Shown: positions 51,708-60,855 of the stretch, piece after piece
Layout: each line of letters opens with the position of its first letter
Numbering within the stretch: the first letter of the stretch is position 1
Assembly (NCBI GenBank): GCA_044222685.1
Contig: JBGAMU010000019.1
Span: forward strand, 37,709 to 101,708
Length of the DNA: 64,000 bases
DNA from: JAEUPI01 sp044222685
GTDB taxonomy: Bacteria; Pseudomonadota; Gammaproteobacteria; Burkholderiales; Burkholderiaceae_C
Direction of reading: 5' to 3'
The notes under the pieces: model-generated
Told to the model about the DNA's origin: nothing
Databases searched by the model: none
The model's input: the letters and a program-made list of their open reading frames with translations, nothing else
Made by a program: the position numbers and the translations under genes

Positions 51708-52490
51708 CGGGATTCTCCTGTAGGTCGAGGTTCGTCGTCGCCGCCGCCCCCGGCGTCGAGCCACTGCCGCGCAAGGGCGTCGCGCAGCCACTGTTCGAAC
51801 GAGAAGCCGTCACCGGCCGCCGCCAGCGCGGCGTCGACGCTGTCGCCCACCAGCACACGCCCGACGAAGCGCGCCTGAGGTTCGTCGACCGCATCCACGG
51901 CCGCGCGCCAGCCGTCGCGCCAGACCCAGGCCGTCTCGCCCCGCCCGGTCTGCAGCGCCGCGCGGACCCCGTCGAAACGGTAGTGCGCGCTGCTGCGATG
52001 GGCCTGCCAGATCGTGACCAGCGGCCAACGCGAGCGGATCAGCGCGGCGCCGGGCCGCAGCACGAGGCGCAGTCCGGCCGCGTCGTCGCTGGCGAGCCGC
52101 TGCAGCCCTGCCGGCTGCGCCGGCGCGTCGGCGGCGCGCTCGATGGCATGCACGGCCCAGTCGAGCCGCGCCACGTCGGCGAGATAGGGTTCCGAGGCCA
52201 GCTGCGCATCCGCTTCGATGAAGATAGGCGGTCGCCAGTGCGCGCGCCGCGATGGCCGCGGCGTTGCCGCGATAGGCGGCGAGCGCCTGCACGTTGCGCG
52301 CGGCGCCGTCGCGCACCCACAGCGCCACCGACCGGTCGTCGCCGCGCCGCCAAAGCGCGCGCAGCAGCTGCTGCTGGCGGATAGCCTCGCGCTGCCACGC
52401 GTCGGGGGCGGCCACGTCCCCCTTGGCGCCTGTGGCGCTGTCCCGCCTAGGGAGAGCGGGCGATCCTGAGGCGGCCCGGTGATCGCTCAT
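51704..52490 (-). pseudogene. DUF2063 (BufC-like) protein gene, broken by an internal out-of-frame deletion
   Basis: BufC-type proteins (DUF2063) partner the MNIO enzyme BufB in modifying the precursor peptide. Reading from ATG 52490 gives a family-like N-terminal half (QLLRALWRRG, AYRGNAAAIAARALATAY, residues ~30-89), then loses homology at about 52223. Homology resumes in a different frame with FIEADAQLASEPYLADVARL and DWAVHAIERAAD and runs to the stop at 51704. In intact homologues about 38 residues lie between the ATAYP and FIEAD segments; these are missing here. The start overlaps bufB and the stop overlaps doxX, so the operon layout is preserved. It is either a real loss of function or an assembly error. 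Confidence 0.75.
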
Positions 52491-53344
52491 GCCAGCACCT
52501 CGGCGTCACGCGGCGACAGCACCTGCTGCGCCAGCGACGCTTCGTCGAGCAGCACGTCCAGCGGCGGGATCGCGGTGTCCCACTCGATCAGCGTCGGCCG
52601 CGCACCCAGGCGCGCCACCGCGTGGCGGAACACCTGCCACACCGGCGGATGCACGCGGCTGCCATGGTCGTCGATCACCAGCGCGCCGCTGTCGTCGTAA
52701 CCGGCGAGATGGATCTCGGCCACGCTGGCGGCGTCGATCGTGTCGATGAAGGCGCACGGCGCGGCCACCGGATCGGCGCCCTGGTTGATCGCGTTGACGA
52801 CCAGGTTGTTCACGTCGAGCAGCAGCTGGCAGCCGGCCCGCCGCGTCAGCGCATTGAAGAAGTCGGCCTCGGCGATCGAGTCGTCGGCCCAGCGCAGGTA
52901 GGCCGACAGGTTCTCCACGGCCAGCGGACGGCGCAGGCGCTCCTGCACCTGCTGCACGTGGCGCACCATGATGTCGAGCGAGGTCTCGGTGAAGGCGATC
53001 GGCAGCAGATCGCTGCCATGGACCACTGGTGTGCCCGCGGCAAGACGGCCGCGCGCAAAGCTGGCGTGGTCGCTGACGCGCACCGGGTCGATGCGGTGCA
53101 CCAGGCGAGCCAGCCGATCGAGGTGCCAGGGGTCGAGCCCGGCGGCCGAGCCGAGTGCCAGGCCGACGCCGTGCAGGCTCACCGGGTACAGCACGCGACC
53201 GCGCTCGAGCACCGCCAGTGCCGCGCCGCCGTCGGCGAAGAAGTTCTCCGAGTGCACCTCGATGAACCCGAGCGCCGGCCGGCGTTCGATCAGCTCGGCG
53301 TAGTGCGGCTGGCGCCAGCCGATGCCGGCAAGCGGGGCGTTCAT
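52487..53344 (-). CDS. MNIO family (DUF692) enzyme, BufB-like
   Basis: DUF692 enzymes are multinuclear iron oxygenases that modify cysteines of ribosomal peptides; MbnB and BufB are characterised members. The 285-residue protein has GIGWRQPHYAEL, LGFIEVHSENFFADGG, VSLHGVGLALGS, RVSDHASFAR, LAVENLSAYL, LLLDVNNLVVNAINQG, AEIHLAGYDD and VHPPVWQVF, supplying the His/Asp/Glu metal ligands. The start ATG 53344 matches homologues (MNAPLAGIGWR); an ATG 12 bases earlier is possible. It lies 39 bases from the bufA-like gene. Confidence 0.9.
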   Translation of the reverse strand: MNAPLAGIGWRQPHYAELIERRPALGFIEVHSENFFADGGAALAVLERGRVLYPVSLHGVGLALGSAAGLDPWHLDRLARLVHRIDPVRVSDHASFARGRLAAGTPVVHGSDLLPIAFTETSLDIMVRHVQQVQERLRRPLAVENLSAYLRWADDSIAEADFFNALTRRAGCQLLLDVNNLVVNAINQGADPVAAPCAFIDTIDAASVAEIHLAGYDDSGALVIDDHGSRVHPPVWQVFRHAVARLGARPTLIEWDTAIPPLDVLLDEASLAQQVLSPRDAEVLA

Positions 53345-53383
53345 GGCGGGCAGCACGGCGGCGCGAGCGGGCGATCAGCGCAA

Positions 53384-53656
53384 TTACTTCTTCTGCGCCT
53401 TGGCTTCGGCCTCGGTCATGCCCTTCATGTCCTTGCACGTGCCCTTGGCCACGTACTTCCACTCGCCCGGGTCGTTGTCGACCTTGTTCTGGCCGGCGCA
53501 CGAATGCGTGCCCGCCAGGTTGGCGCAGTCGTTCTGCCCGGCCTTGGCAATGCCGAAGCACTTTTCCTTTTCCTTGGCCTGGGCCACGGCCTGGCCGGCC
53601 AGACCCAGCGCCAGCATCGAAGCCAGGGCCGAAGAGGCGATCAGTCGGTTGTTCAT
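53384..53656 (-). CDS. DUF2282 precursor peptide, BufA1-like bufferin
   Basis: The 90-residue product has a Sec signal peptide (ASMLALGLAGQAVAQA) and a core with four cysteines: Cys33, 44, 53 and 74 in EKCFGIAKAGQNDCANLAG, HSCAG and GTCKDM. This is the DUF2282/BufA1 pattern. In described bufferins, MNIO enzymes convert cysteines to thiooxazoles that bind copper in the periplasm. A good AAGGAG ribosome site precedes ATG 53656. A candidate ECF promoter lies 60-90 bases upstream. Confidence 0.9.
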   Translation of the reverse strand: MNNRLIASSALASMLALGLAGQAVAQAKEKEKCFGIAKAGQNDCANLAGTHSCAGQNKVDNDPGEWKYVAKGTCKDMKGMTEAEAKAQKK

Positions 53657-53718
53657 GAGGTCAGCTCCTTGAGGGTTGTCGGGTTCATCACCGCAATTGT
53701 CTGGCGGCGACGCGACGT

Positions 53719-53745
53719 CTGTCGGACCGACGGTGAATTCCTTAC
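53719..53745 (-). promoter_or_regulatory. Candidate ECF-sigma promoter for the buf operon
   Basis: On the minus strand, GTAAGG (53745-53740) is followed after 15 bases by CGACAG (53724-53719). This resembles the GTAA-type -35 and CGA-type -10 of sigma factors that control DUF2282 operons in other Proteobacteria. The 124-base region also holds a near-palindrome around GTCGGACCGAC. The sigma gene next door would be the obvious user. Proposed from sequence only. Confidence 0.4.
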
Positions 53746-53780
53746 ACTCGCCGACAGTTCCGCCGAGCCCAAACCCTAGC

Positions 53781-54344
53781 ATGAGCGAGTTCGCCCGACA
53801 GGTCGAGTCGCTGCGGCCGCAGCTGCTGCGTTATGCCCGCTCCCAGCTTCGCAACGACGCCTGGGCCGAGGACGCCGTCTCCGACACGCTGCTGGCGGCG
53901 CTGGAGAAGCCGCAGGCCTTCGGTGGCCAGTCGCAGCTGAAGACCTGGCTGGTCGGCATCCTGAAGCACAAGGTGATCGACCAGCTGCGCCGGCACAGCC
54001 GCGAGGCGACGATCCTCAGCCACGACGACGAGACCGACGTCGACGAGTTGCTGTTCGACGCCAACGACCACTGGCGCGACCAGCCGCAGGACTGGGGCAA
54101 CCCCGAGGCGTGCCTGGGCCAGCGCCAGTTCTTCGAGGTGCTCGAGGCCTGCATGGAACACCTGCCGGCCACACAGGGCCGTGTGTTCATGATGCGCGAG
54201 TGGCTGGACCTGGACACCGACGAGATCTGTAAGGAGCTGGCCATCACGTCGACGAACCTGTGGGTGCTGCTGCACCGCGCGCGGCTGCGTCTGCGCGAAT
54301 GCCTGCAACAAAGCTGGTTCGCCAGCCATGGCCGGACCACCTGA
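53781..54344 (+). CDS. ECF-type RNA polymerase sigma factor
   Basis: The 187-residue protein has region 2 (LLRYARSQLRNDAWAEDAVS, TWLVGILKHKVIDQLRRHSR) and region 4 (LPATQGRVFMMREWLDLDTDEICKELAIT-type segment, then TNLWVLLHRARLRLRECLQ). It matches the ECF group commonly encoded with short zinc-finger anti-sigma proteins in Betaproteobacteria. It is divergent from the bufferin operon and probably controls it. The stop shares one base with the anti-sigma start (TGATG). Confidence 0.9.
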   Translation: MSEFARQVESLRPQLLRYARSQLRNDAWAEDAVSDTLLAALEKPQAFGGQSQLKTWLVGILKHKVIDQLRRHSREATILSHDDETDVDELLFDANDHWRDQPQDWGNPEACLGQRQFFEVLEACMEHLPATQGRVFMMREWLDLDTDEICKELAITSTNLWVLLHRARLRLRECLQQSWFASHGRTT

Positions 54345-54535
54345 TGCGTTTCGAGCGAAGCTGCCGTGAAGTGACCCGCCTGGTGCTCGAAAGCCAGGAC
54401 CGCGACTTGCCGCTGGCCGACAAGCTGGCGCTGCAGATCCACTGGCGCATCTGCGACGGCTGCACCAAGTTCAAGAACCAGACCGAGCTGATGCGCGAGG
54501 CGATGAAGCGCTGGCGCGGCTACCGCGACGAGTAG
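54344..54535 (+). CDS. Small zinc-finger anti-sigma factor
   Basis: The 63-residue protein has the HxxxCxxC zinc-binding motif in HWRICDGCTKF (ZAS-type, zf-HC2-like) and no membrane helix, so it is a soluble anti-sigma. The N-terminal CREVTRLVLESQDRDLPL helix matches the family. ATG 54344 overlaps the sigma-factor stop, indicating coupled translation. Confidence 0.88.
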   Translation: MRFERSCREVTRLVLESQDRDLPLADKLALQIHWRICDGCTKFKNQTELMREAMKRWRGYRDE

Positions 54536-54553
54536 CGCGCGCGGCCCGCGCCC

Positions 54554-57500
54554 TTACTCCGGCGCGCCGTAGCCGCCGCCGCCCGTCGTCTCGATCACGA
54601 AGCAGTCGCCGGGCGCCATCTCGGCCGAGCCGATGTGCGTGAGCATCTCGACGTGCCCGTCGGCGCGTTCGACGCGGTTGATGCCCAATGCGCCCGGCTG
54701 GCCGCCGGCCATGCCGAACGGCGCAATGCGCCGCCCGTTGCTGAGCACGCTGGCCGTCATCGGCTCGAGAAAACGGATGCGCCGCACGCCACCGTCGCCG
54801 CCTCGCCAGCGGCCCGCACCGCCGGAACCGGCGCGGATCGCATAACTTTCCAGCCGCACCGGAAAGCGGAACTCCAGCACCTCGGGATCGGTGAGCCGCG
54901 AATTGGTCATGTGGGTCTGCACGACGCTGGTGCCCGGGAAGCCGCCGACCACGCGACCGCTCGCGTCGAAGAGCGCACCCGCACCGCTGCCACCGGAGAT
55001 CGTCTCGTAGTACTGGTAGGTGTCGTTGCCGAAGGTGAAGTTGCTCATCGTGCACGGGCTGGCCGCCATCACGCCGAGCGCGCCGAGCAGCGCGTTGGTC
55101 ACGCTCTGCGAGGTCTCCACGTTGCCGGCGACCACGGCCGCGGGCGGATTCGGATTGAGCATGCAGCCCTCGGGCACGACGATGCGTAGCGGCTTCAGGC
55201 AGCCGGCGTTGAGCGGGATGTCGTCGTCGACCAGCAGGCGGAACACGTAGAGCACCGCGGCCACGGTGACGGCCTTGGGCGCGTTGAAGTTGTTGGGCAG
55301 CTGTGCGCTGGTGCCGGTGAAGTCGATCGTCGCAGTGCGTTCGGCAGCGTTCACCGTAACCTTGACGACGATTCGCGCTCCGTTGTCGAGCTCGAGCTCG
55401 TACGAGCCGTCGTGCAACGCCGTGATGACGCGGCGCACCGACTCCTCGGCGTTGTCCTGCACGTGCAACATGTACGCGGCCACCGTCTCGCGGCCGAACT
55501 GGGTGACCATCGCACGCAGTTCCTGCACGCCCTTCTCGTTGGCGGCCACCTGCGCGCGAAGATCGGCGATGTTCTGGTCGGGGTTGCGCGATGGATGGTC
55601 GCCGGATTGCAACTGCTCGCGCAGCGCCTGCTCGCGCAACTGGCCGCCGCGCACCAGCAGGAAGTTGTCAAACAGCACGCCTTCGTCGCCGATGGTCTTC
55701 GAGAACGGCGGCATGCTGCCGGGCGTGATGCCGCCGATGTCGGCATGGTGCCCGCGGCTGGCCACGTAGAAGCTCGGCCGCGCGTCGCGATCGTCGAGGT
55801 ATACCGGCGTCACGACGGTCACGTCGGGCAGATGCGTGCCGCCGTGGTACGGGTCGTTGAGCACGTACACGTCGCCAGGCTGCATGTCCGGGTTGCGCGC
55901 GATCACCGTCTTGATGCTTTCGCTCATCGATCCCAGGTGCACCGGCATGTGCGGCGCATTGGCGATCAGCTGGCCCTGCGCGTCGAACAGCGCGCACGAG
56001 AAGTCGAGCCGCTCCTTGATGTTCACCGAGTAGGCGGTGTTCTGCAGCCGCAGGCCCATCTGCTCGGCGATGTTCATGAACAGGTTGTTGAACACCTCCA
56101 GCATCACCGGGTCGGCGTCGGTGCCGATGGCATGGCGCGTCTCACGCGGCACCACGCGTTGCAGCTCGATCGGCCCGGCGGCGGTGAGCGTGGCCTGCCA
56201 GCCCGGCTCGACCACCGTGGTGGCGTTGCGCTCGGCGATGATCGCCGGTCCGTCGATCGTGGCGCCGGGCTTGAGCGTTTCGCGCACGAACAACGCCGCG
56301 TCGAGCCAGCGCCCGCTGTGCATGCGCACGGCGGCATCCGGTGCCGGCCGGTGCGCCTGTGTTTCGCTCGCCGCGCTTGACTCGGCGTGGCGCTCCCCCG
56401 CCCCGACCGCCTCCACCGACACCGCCTCGATGATCAGGTTGCGCCCGGGCATCAGGAACGCGAAGCGCTGGCGGTAGGCGGCTTCGAAGTCACGGCGGAT
56501 GGCGTCGAGGCTGCCGAAGGCCACGTCGAGCGCCGTGTCCGTGCCCTGGTAGCGCAGATGCAGGTGGCGCCGCAGCTCGACGCGCTCGCGCGCCACGCCC
56601 TGGCGGGCCACCTCGTCGGCCGCAGCGGCGCCGAGTTCGTCGAGCCGGCGCGACGCCGCCGCGAGGCCGGCCGCGTCGATCGGCAGCTCGAGCGAGGACT
56701 CGCGCATCGCGATCTGGTCGGCCAGGCCCATGCCATAGGCGCTCAGCACACCGGCCAGCGGGTGCACGAACACGCGTGTCATGCCGAGTGCGTCGGCCAC
56801 ACCGCAGGCGTGCTGGCCACCCGCGCCGCCGAAGCACTGCAGCGTGTACTGCGTGACGTCGTAGCCGCGCGCCACCGAGATGCGCTTGATCGCATTGGCC
56901 ATGTTCTGCACCGCGATCTGCAGAAAGCCCTCGGCCAGCGACTCCGGCGTCACGTCGCGGCCACTGGCGCGGCGCACCTCGGCGGCAAGCGCCTCGAACT
57001 TCGCGACCACGCCGTCGCGGTCGAGCGCCTCGTCGCCCTTCGGCCCGAACACACGCGGAAAGTGCGCCGGCTGCACCTTGCCGAGCATCACGTTGGCGTC
57101 GGTCACCGCCAACGGGCCGCCGCGGCGGTAGCTGGCGGGTCCCGGATTGGCGCCCGCGCTCTGCGGTCCGACACGCAACCGGGCACCGTCGAATTGCAGG
57201 ATCGAGCCGCCGCCGGCGGCCACCGTGTGGATGCTCATCATCGGCGCGCGCATGCGCACGCCGGCGACCTGGGTCTCGAAGGCGCGCTCGAATTCGCCCG
57301 CGTAGTGGCTCACGTCGGTGCTGGTGCCGCCCATGTCGAAGCCGATCACGCGCTCGTGCCCGGCGGCGAGTGCGGTGCGCACCATGCCGACGATGCCGCC
57401 CGCGGGCCCGGAGAGGATGGCGTCCTTGCCCTGGAAGCGGTGCGCCTCGGTGAGGCCGCCGCTGCTCTGCATGAAGAACAGGCGCACGCCCGGCATCTGC

Positions 57501-58198
57501 TCGGCCACGCGGTCGACGTAGCGGCGCAGGATGGGGCTCAAGTAGGCGTCCACCACCGTGGTGTCGCCGCGCGAGACCAGCTTCATCAGCGGGCTGACCT
57601 GGTGCGACACGCTGACCTGCGTGAAGCCGACCGCGCGCGCCAGCGCGGCGGCCTCGGCTTCGTGCGCGCTGTGGCGCCAGCCGTGCATGAAGACGATCGC
57701 CACGGCGCGGATGCCGCTGTCGTACGCGGCCTGCAGCTGGGTGCGCAGCGCGGCCCGGTCGAGCGGCTGCACCACGCTGCCGTCGGCACCCACGCGTTCG
57801 TCGGCCTCGACCACGCGCTCGTACAGCAGCTCGGGCAGCACCACGTGGCGCTCGAACAGGCGTGGACGCGCCTGGTAGGCGATGCGCAGCGCGTCGCCGA
57901 AGCCACGCGTGATGACCAGCAGCGTGCGGTCGCCCTTGCGCTCGAGCAGCGCGTTGGTGGCCACCGTGGTGCCCATCTTCACGCAGTCCACGCGCGCGGG
58001 CGTGATGGCTTCGCCGGGGCGCAGGCACAGCAGCCGGCGGATGCCTTCCACCGCCGCGTCGGGGTAGTGCTCGGGGCTTTCGGACAGCAGCTTCAGGGTG
58101 TGCAGTTGCCCGTGGCCGTCGCGGCCGACCACGTCGGTGAAGGTGCCGCCACGGTCGATCCAGAACTGCCAGCGTGGGCCGGCGGGGGTGTCGCTCAT
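54554..58198 (-). CDS. Fused hydantoinase/oxoprolinase (HyuA-HyuB) protein
   Basis: The 1214-residue protein joins a HyuA-type subunit (residues 1 to ~680; FWIDRGGTFTDVVG ATP-binding motif, VKMGTTVATNALLERKG, GPAGGIVGM, GFDMGGTSTDVSHY) to a HyuB-type subunit (~690-1214; EVFNNLFMNIAEQMGLRLQN, HVNDPYHGG-like LNDPYHGGTHLPD, GGGGYGAPE end). This full-length fusion is the layout of ATP-dependent 5-oxoprolinases, which open 5-oxoproline to glutamate. Related acetone carboxylase-like and hydantoinase enzymes share the fold. The neighbouring D-glutamate-cyclase family gene favours 5-oxoproline. Confidence 0.92.
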   Translation of the reverse strand: MSDTPAGPRWQFWIDRGGTFTDVVGRDGHGQLHTLKLLSESPEHYPDAAVEGIRRLLCLRPGEAITPARVDCVKMGTTVATNALLERKGDRTLLVITRGFGDALRIAYQARPRLFERHVVLPELLYERVVEADERVGADGSVVQPLDRAALRTQLQAAYDSGIRAVAIVFMHGWRHSAHEAEAAALARAVGFTQVSVSHQVSPLMKLVSRGDTTVVDAYLSPILRRYVDRVAEQMPGVRLFFMQSSGGLTEAHRFQGKDAILSGPAGGIVGMVRTALAAGHERVIGFDMGGTSTDVSHYAGEFERAFETQVAGVRMRAPMMSIHTVAAGGGSILQFDGARLRVGPQSAGANPGPASYRRGGPLAVTDANVMLGKVQPAHFPRVFGPKGDEALDRDGVVAKFEALAAEVRRASGRDVTPESLAEGFLQIAVQNMANAIKRISVARGYDVTQYTLQCFGGAGGQHACGVADALGMTRVFVHPLAGVLSAYGMGLADQIAMRESSLELPIDAAGLAAASRRLDELGAAAADEVARQGVARERVELRRHLHLRYQGTDTALDVAFGSLDAIRRDFEAAYRQRFAFLMPGRNLIIEAVSVEAVGAGERHAESSAASETQAHRPAPDAAVRMHSGRWLDAALFVRETLKPGATIDGPAIIAERNATTVVEPGWQATLTAAGPIELQRVVPRETRHAIGTDADPVMLEVFNNLFMNIAEQMGLRLQNTAYSVNIKERLDFSCALFDAQGQLIANAPHMPVHLGSMSESIKTVIARNPDMQPGDVYVLNDPYHGGTHLPDVTVVTPVYLDDRDARPSFYVASRGHHADIGGITPGSMPPFSKTIGDEGVLFDNFLLVRGGQLREQALREQLQSGDHPSRNPDQNIADLRAQVAANEKGVQELRAMVTQFGRETVAAYMLHVQDNAEESVRRVITALHDGSYELELDNGARIVVKVTVNAAERTATIDFTGTSAQLPNNFNAPKAVTVAAVLYVFRLLVDDDIPLNAGCLKPLRIVVPEGCMLNPNPPAAVVAGNVETSQSVTNALLGALGVMAASPCTMSNFTFGNDTYQYYETISGGSGAGALFDASGRVVGGFPGTSVVQTHMTNSRLTDPEVLEFRFPVRLESYAIRAGSGGAGRWRGGDGGVRRIRFLEPMTASVLSNGRRIAPFGMAGGQPGALGINRVERADGHVEMLTHIGSAEMAPGDCFVIETTGGGGYGAPE

Positions 58199-58240
58199 CG
58201 TCGGTCTCCGCGGCCGTCGCGTTGACGGCCGGATTCAGCC

Positions 58241-58933
58241 TCAGGCCACCGGGCGCAGCACGCGGCAGCGGTATGCGTGGTCGATGCGGCGGCCGCCGGC
58301 CGGGTCGGACAGCTGCAGCCGCATCTGCGTGGCCGGCCGCACGCCGCGGCCCTGCGCGTCGGGCAGCGCGCCCAGCGTGCCGCAGAACAGCACCAGCCCG
58401 TCCTCCACCGCCACATCGTCCGGCAGGCCGTCCAGCAGCGAGGCCAGCGGCCGGATGCGCTCGAGCGCCCCCTGCTGGTAGACGACCCACTGCCCAACCT
58501 CGTGGATCTCGCTGCGCAGTTGCAGCCCATCGGCCTGCGCGGCCACCTCGTCCCAGTCCCAGGCCTGGCGCGCCAGCGGCTTGGCGCACAACTGCTTGGA
58601 CAGCGCCACGCCATGCGCCTCGGCCTCGCGGTCGGTGTGGTCCGAGCCCACCGTCAGCCACCAGCGCCCCTGCGCGCGCACCAGCACCGGTTCGACCTCG
58701 CCCGAGCTGCCGCCGCCCAGCACCTCGATCGTGTCCTCCTGCGTCAGCAGCGATGCAGCGACGCGGTAGTACAGCGGCACCGTCGACGGGCGCGGCACGC
58801 CCAGCGCCGCCAGCTCCTCGATGTGGTGCTCGATGGCGGCGGCGTCGCGGCCGGTCCAGCCGGCGATCACCAGCCGCAGGGGTGCGAAGTCGAGGCGGGC
58901 GCCACCGCCGATGTCGAAGCTGAGGGTGTTCAT
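58241..58933 (-). CDS. DUF2848 family protein (FAH-like fold)
   Basis: The 230-residue protein matches DUF2848: RLVIAGWTGRDAAAIEHHIE, VPLYYRVAASLLTQEDTIEV, GSSGEVEPVLV, TVGSDHTDREAEAHGVALSK and LFCGTLGALPD. The family is thought to share the fumarylacetoacetate-hydrolase fold, and SDHTDREAE may hold metal ligands. The activity is unknown. It overlaps the TRAP large permease by four bases (ATGA), so it belongs to this operon. Confidence 0.82.
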   Translation of the reverse strand: MNTLSFDIGGGARLDFAPLRLVIAGWTGRDAAAIEHHIEELAALGVPRPSTVPLYYRVAASLLTQEDTIEVLGGGSSGEVEPVLVRAQGRWWLTVGSDHTDREAEAHGVALSKQLCAKPLARQAWDWDEVAAQADGLQLRSEIHEVGQWVVYQQGALERIRPLASLLDGLPDDVAVEDGLVLFCGTLGALPDAQGRGVRPATQMRLQLSDPAGGRRIDHAYRCRVLRPVA

Positions 58934-60216
58934 GAACCCATCACCTGCGGCAACCACAGCGCCAGCCCCGGCCACAGCGCCAGCAGCGCCAGCAGCACGA
59001 ACAGCGACAGCACGAAGGGCAGCGTACCCACGATCACATCGTTCATCGACCCGCTCCTGCGCAGGTTGTGCACGACGAACAGGTTGAGCCCCACCGGCGG
59101 CGTGATCAGCGCCGTTTCCACGAGCACGATGACGACGATGCCGAACCACACCATGTCGAAGCCCAGCGCCTGCATCACCGGCGCGATCACCGGCACCGTG
59201 GTGATCATCATCGACAGCGTCTCCATGAAGCAGCCCAGCAGCAGGTAGAACACGATCACCGCCAGCAGCATCTCCCACTTGCTCCAGCCCAGTCCCTGGA
59301 TGGCATCGGTGAGCTTCGTCGTCAGGCCGATCGACGACATGACGAAGTTGAGGAAGTACGCGGCCACGACGATGAGCATGATCATCCCGGTGCTCTTCAT
59401 CGTGCCCAGCAGCGCCTCGCGCAGCATGGCCCAGGACAGCGCCTTGCTCCACGCGGCCAGCGCCAGGCCCATCATCACGCCCAGGCTGGCGGCTTCGGTG
59501 GCGGTGGCGATGCCGGCGTAGATGGATCCGACGACGACGAGGAACACGCCCAGCGGCGGCACCAGGTGCACCAGCGAGGCCAGGCACTCGGCCAGTGTCG
59601 ATCCCAGCCGCTGCCCGCCCCAGGCCGGCCGCCACAGGCAGGCCGCCAGCACCACTGCCATGAAGCCCAGCGAGAGCACCAGCCCGGGGCCGATGCCCGC
59701 CAGGTAGAGCTTGGGCACCGACGTGTTGGTGAGCGCCGCGTAGACGATCATGTTGATCGACGGCGGGATCAGGATGCCCAGCGTGCCGCCGGCGGCCAGC
59801 GTGCCCAGGAACAGCGGCTCGTGGTAGCCGAAGCGCCGCGCCTGGGGCAGCGCCACCGTGCCCACCGTGGCCGCGGTGGCCACGCTCGATCCCGAGGTGG
59901 CGGCGAACAGCGCGCACGCGGCGATGTTGGAGTGCATCAGCCCGCCCGGCAGCCAGCTCAGCCACTTGGCCAGCGCGCCGTACATGCGCTCGGCCAGCCC
60001 GGCGCGCAGCAGCAGTTCGCCGAGCAGGACGAAGAGCGGCAGCGACACGAGCAGGAACTCGTTGCTCGAGCTCCAGGCGATCTCGCCCGCCGCCTTGCTC
60101 ACGGGCAGGAAGGCGAAGACTTGCCCCAGCACCAGCCCCAGCACGCCCATCGCCGCGGCCACCGGCACCGCCAGCGCCATCAGCACCAGCAGCGTGAGCA
60201 GCGCGGTCGGGATCAT
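58930..60216 (-). CDS. TRAP transporter large permease subunit (DctM)
   Basis: The 428-residue membrane protein has about 12 helices and DctM features: SLPLFVLLGELLLRAGLAER, ATSGSSVATAATVGTVALPQ, LGILIPPSINMIVYAALTNT and ITPPVGLNLFVVHNL. It transports an organic acid with sodium, together with the DctQ and DctP subunits encoded just upstream. It shares one base with the DctQ stop. Confidence 0.94.
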   Translation of the reverse strand: MIPTALLTLLVLMALAVPVAAAMGVLGLVLGQVFAFLPVSKAAGEIAWSSSNEFLLVSLPLFVLLGELLLRAGLAERMYGALAKWLSWLPGGLMHSNIAACALFAATSGSSVATAATVGTVALPQARRFGYHEPLFLGTLAAGGTLGILIPPSINMIVYAALTNTSVPKLYLAGIGPGLVLSLGFMAVVLAACLWRPAWGGQRLGSTLAECLASLVHLVPPLGVFLVVVGSIYAGIATATEAASLGVMMGLALAAWSKALSWAMLREALLGTMKSTGMIMLIVVAAYFLNFVMSSIGLTTKLTDAIQGLGWSKWEMLLAVIVFYLLLGCFMETLSMMITTVPVIAPVMQALGFDMVWFGIVVIVLVETALITPPVGLNLFVVHNLRRSGSMNDVIVGTLPFVLSLFVLLALLALWPGLALWLPQVMGS

Positions 60217-60836
60217 CACGCCGCCCCGGGCCCCGCCCCACGCCGGGCGGCCAGCGCGTTGGCCAGTTCGCCCTCGGCCTCCTCGGCCACGCTGCGCGCG
60301 CCCATCAGTGCCGCCACACCGGACCAGTCGCGCCGCGTCAGGCGCGCCGCGGTGCGCGCCAGCAGCAGCAGCGCGCAGGCCACGAACCACAGCCACCCCG
60401 CCCACCAAAGCGCCTGCGGCACCACCAGCGGCACCGCCAGCGCGCTGTTGGAGTGCGAGTGGCTGGCCCAGGACTGCGTCACCACGCCCAGGCCGTGCCA
60501 CATGACCACGCCGCCGAAGACCACCAGCGAGAGCACGGCGCCGGCGTCGCACAACGCCGCCAGCGGCCGCGGCAGGTGCTGGTAGAGCGCGTCGATGCGC
60601 ACGTTGCCGCGCTCGAGCAGCACGAAGGAAAAGCTCCAGGCCGAGCCGATGGCCAGCGCATAACCCGACAATTCATCGGCTCCACCCAGTGTCACGCTGG
60701 CCAGCTTGCGCAGCAGCACGTCCACCGACACCAGCAGCGCGGCGGCCAGCACCAGCAGCCCGCCGGCCAGCGCGCCGGCCAGCGAGACGCGCCGCGCCGC
60801 GGCCAGCGCAGGGTCGGCGTGCGGCGATGCGCGCAT
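60216..60836 (-). CDS. TRAP transporter small permease subunit (DctQ)
   Basis: The 206-residue protein has four helices and the DctQ-type segments DVLLRKLASVTLGGADELSG and SWSFSFVLLERGNVRIDALY. It is 19 bases downstream of dctP and overlaps dctM. The last ~40 residues are Ala-rich and probably cytoplasmic. Confidence 0.9.
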   Translation of the reverse strand: MRASPHADPALAAARRVSLAGALAGGLLVLAAALLVSVDVLLRKLASVTLGGADELSGYALAIGSAWSFSFVLLERGNVRIDALYQHLPRPLAALCDAGAVLSLVVFGGVVMWHGLGVVTQSWASHSHSNSALAVPLVVPQALWWAGWLWFVACALLLLARTAARLTRRDWSGVAALMGARSVAEEAEGELANALAARRGAGPGAA

Positions 60837-60855
60837 GGCCTGCAGCCGAGGTGGA

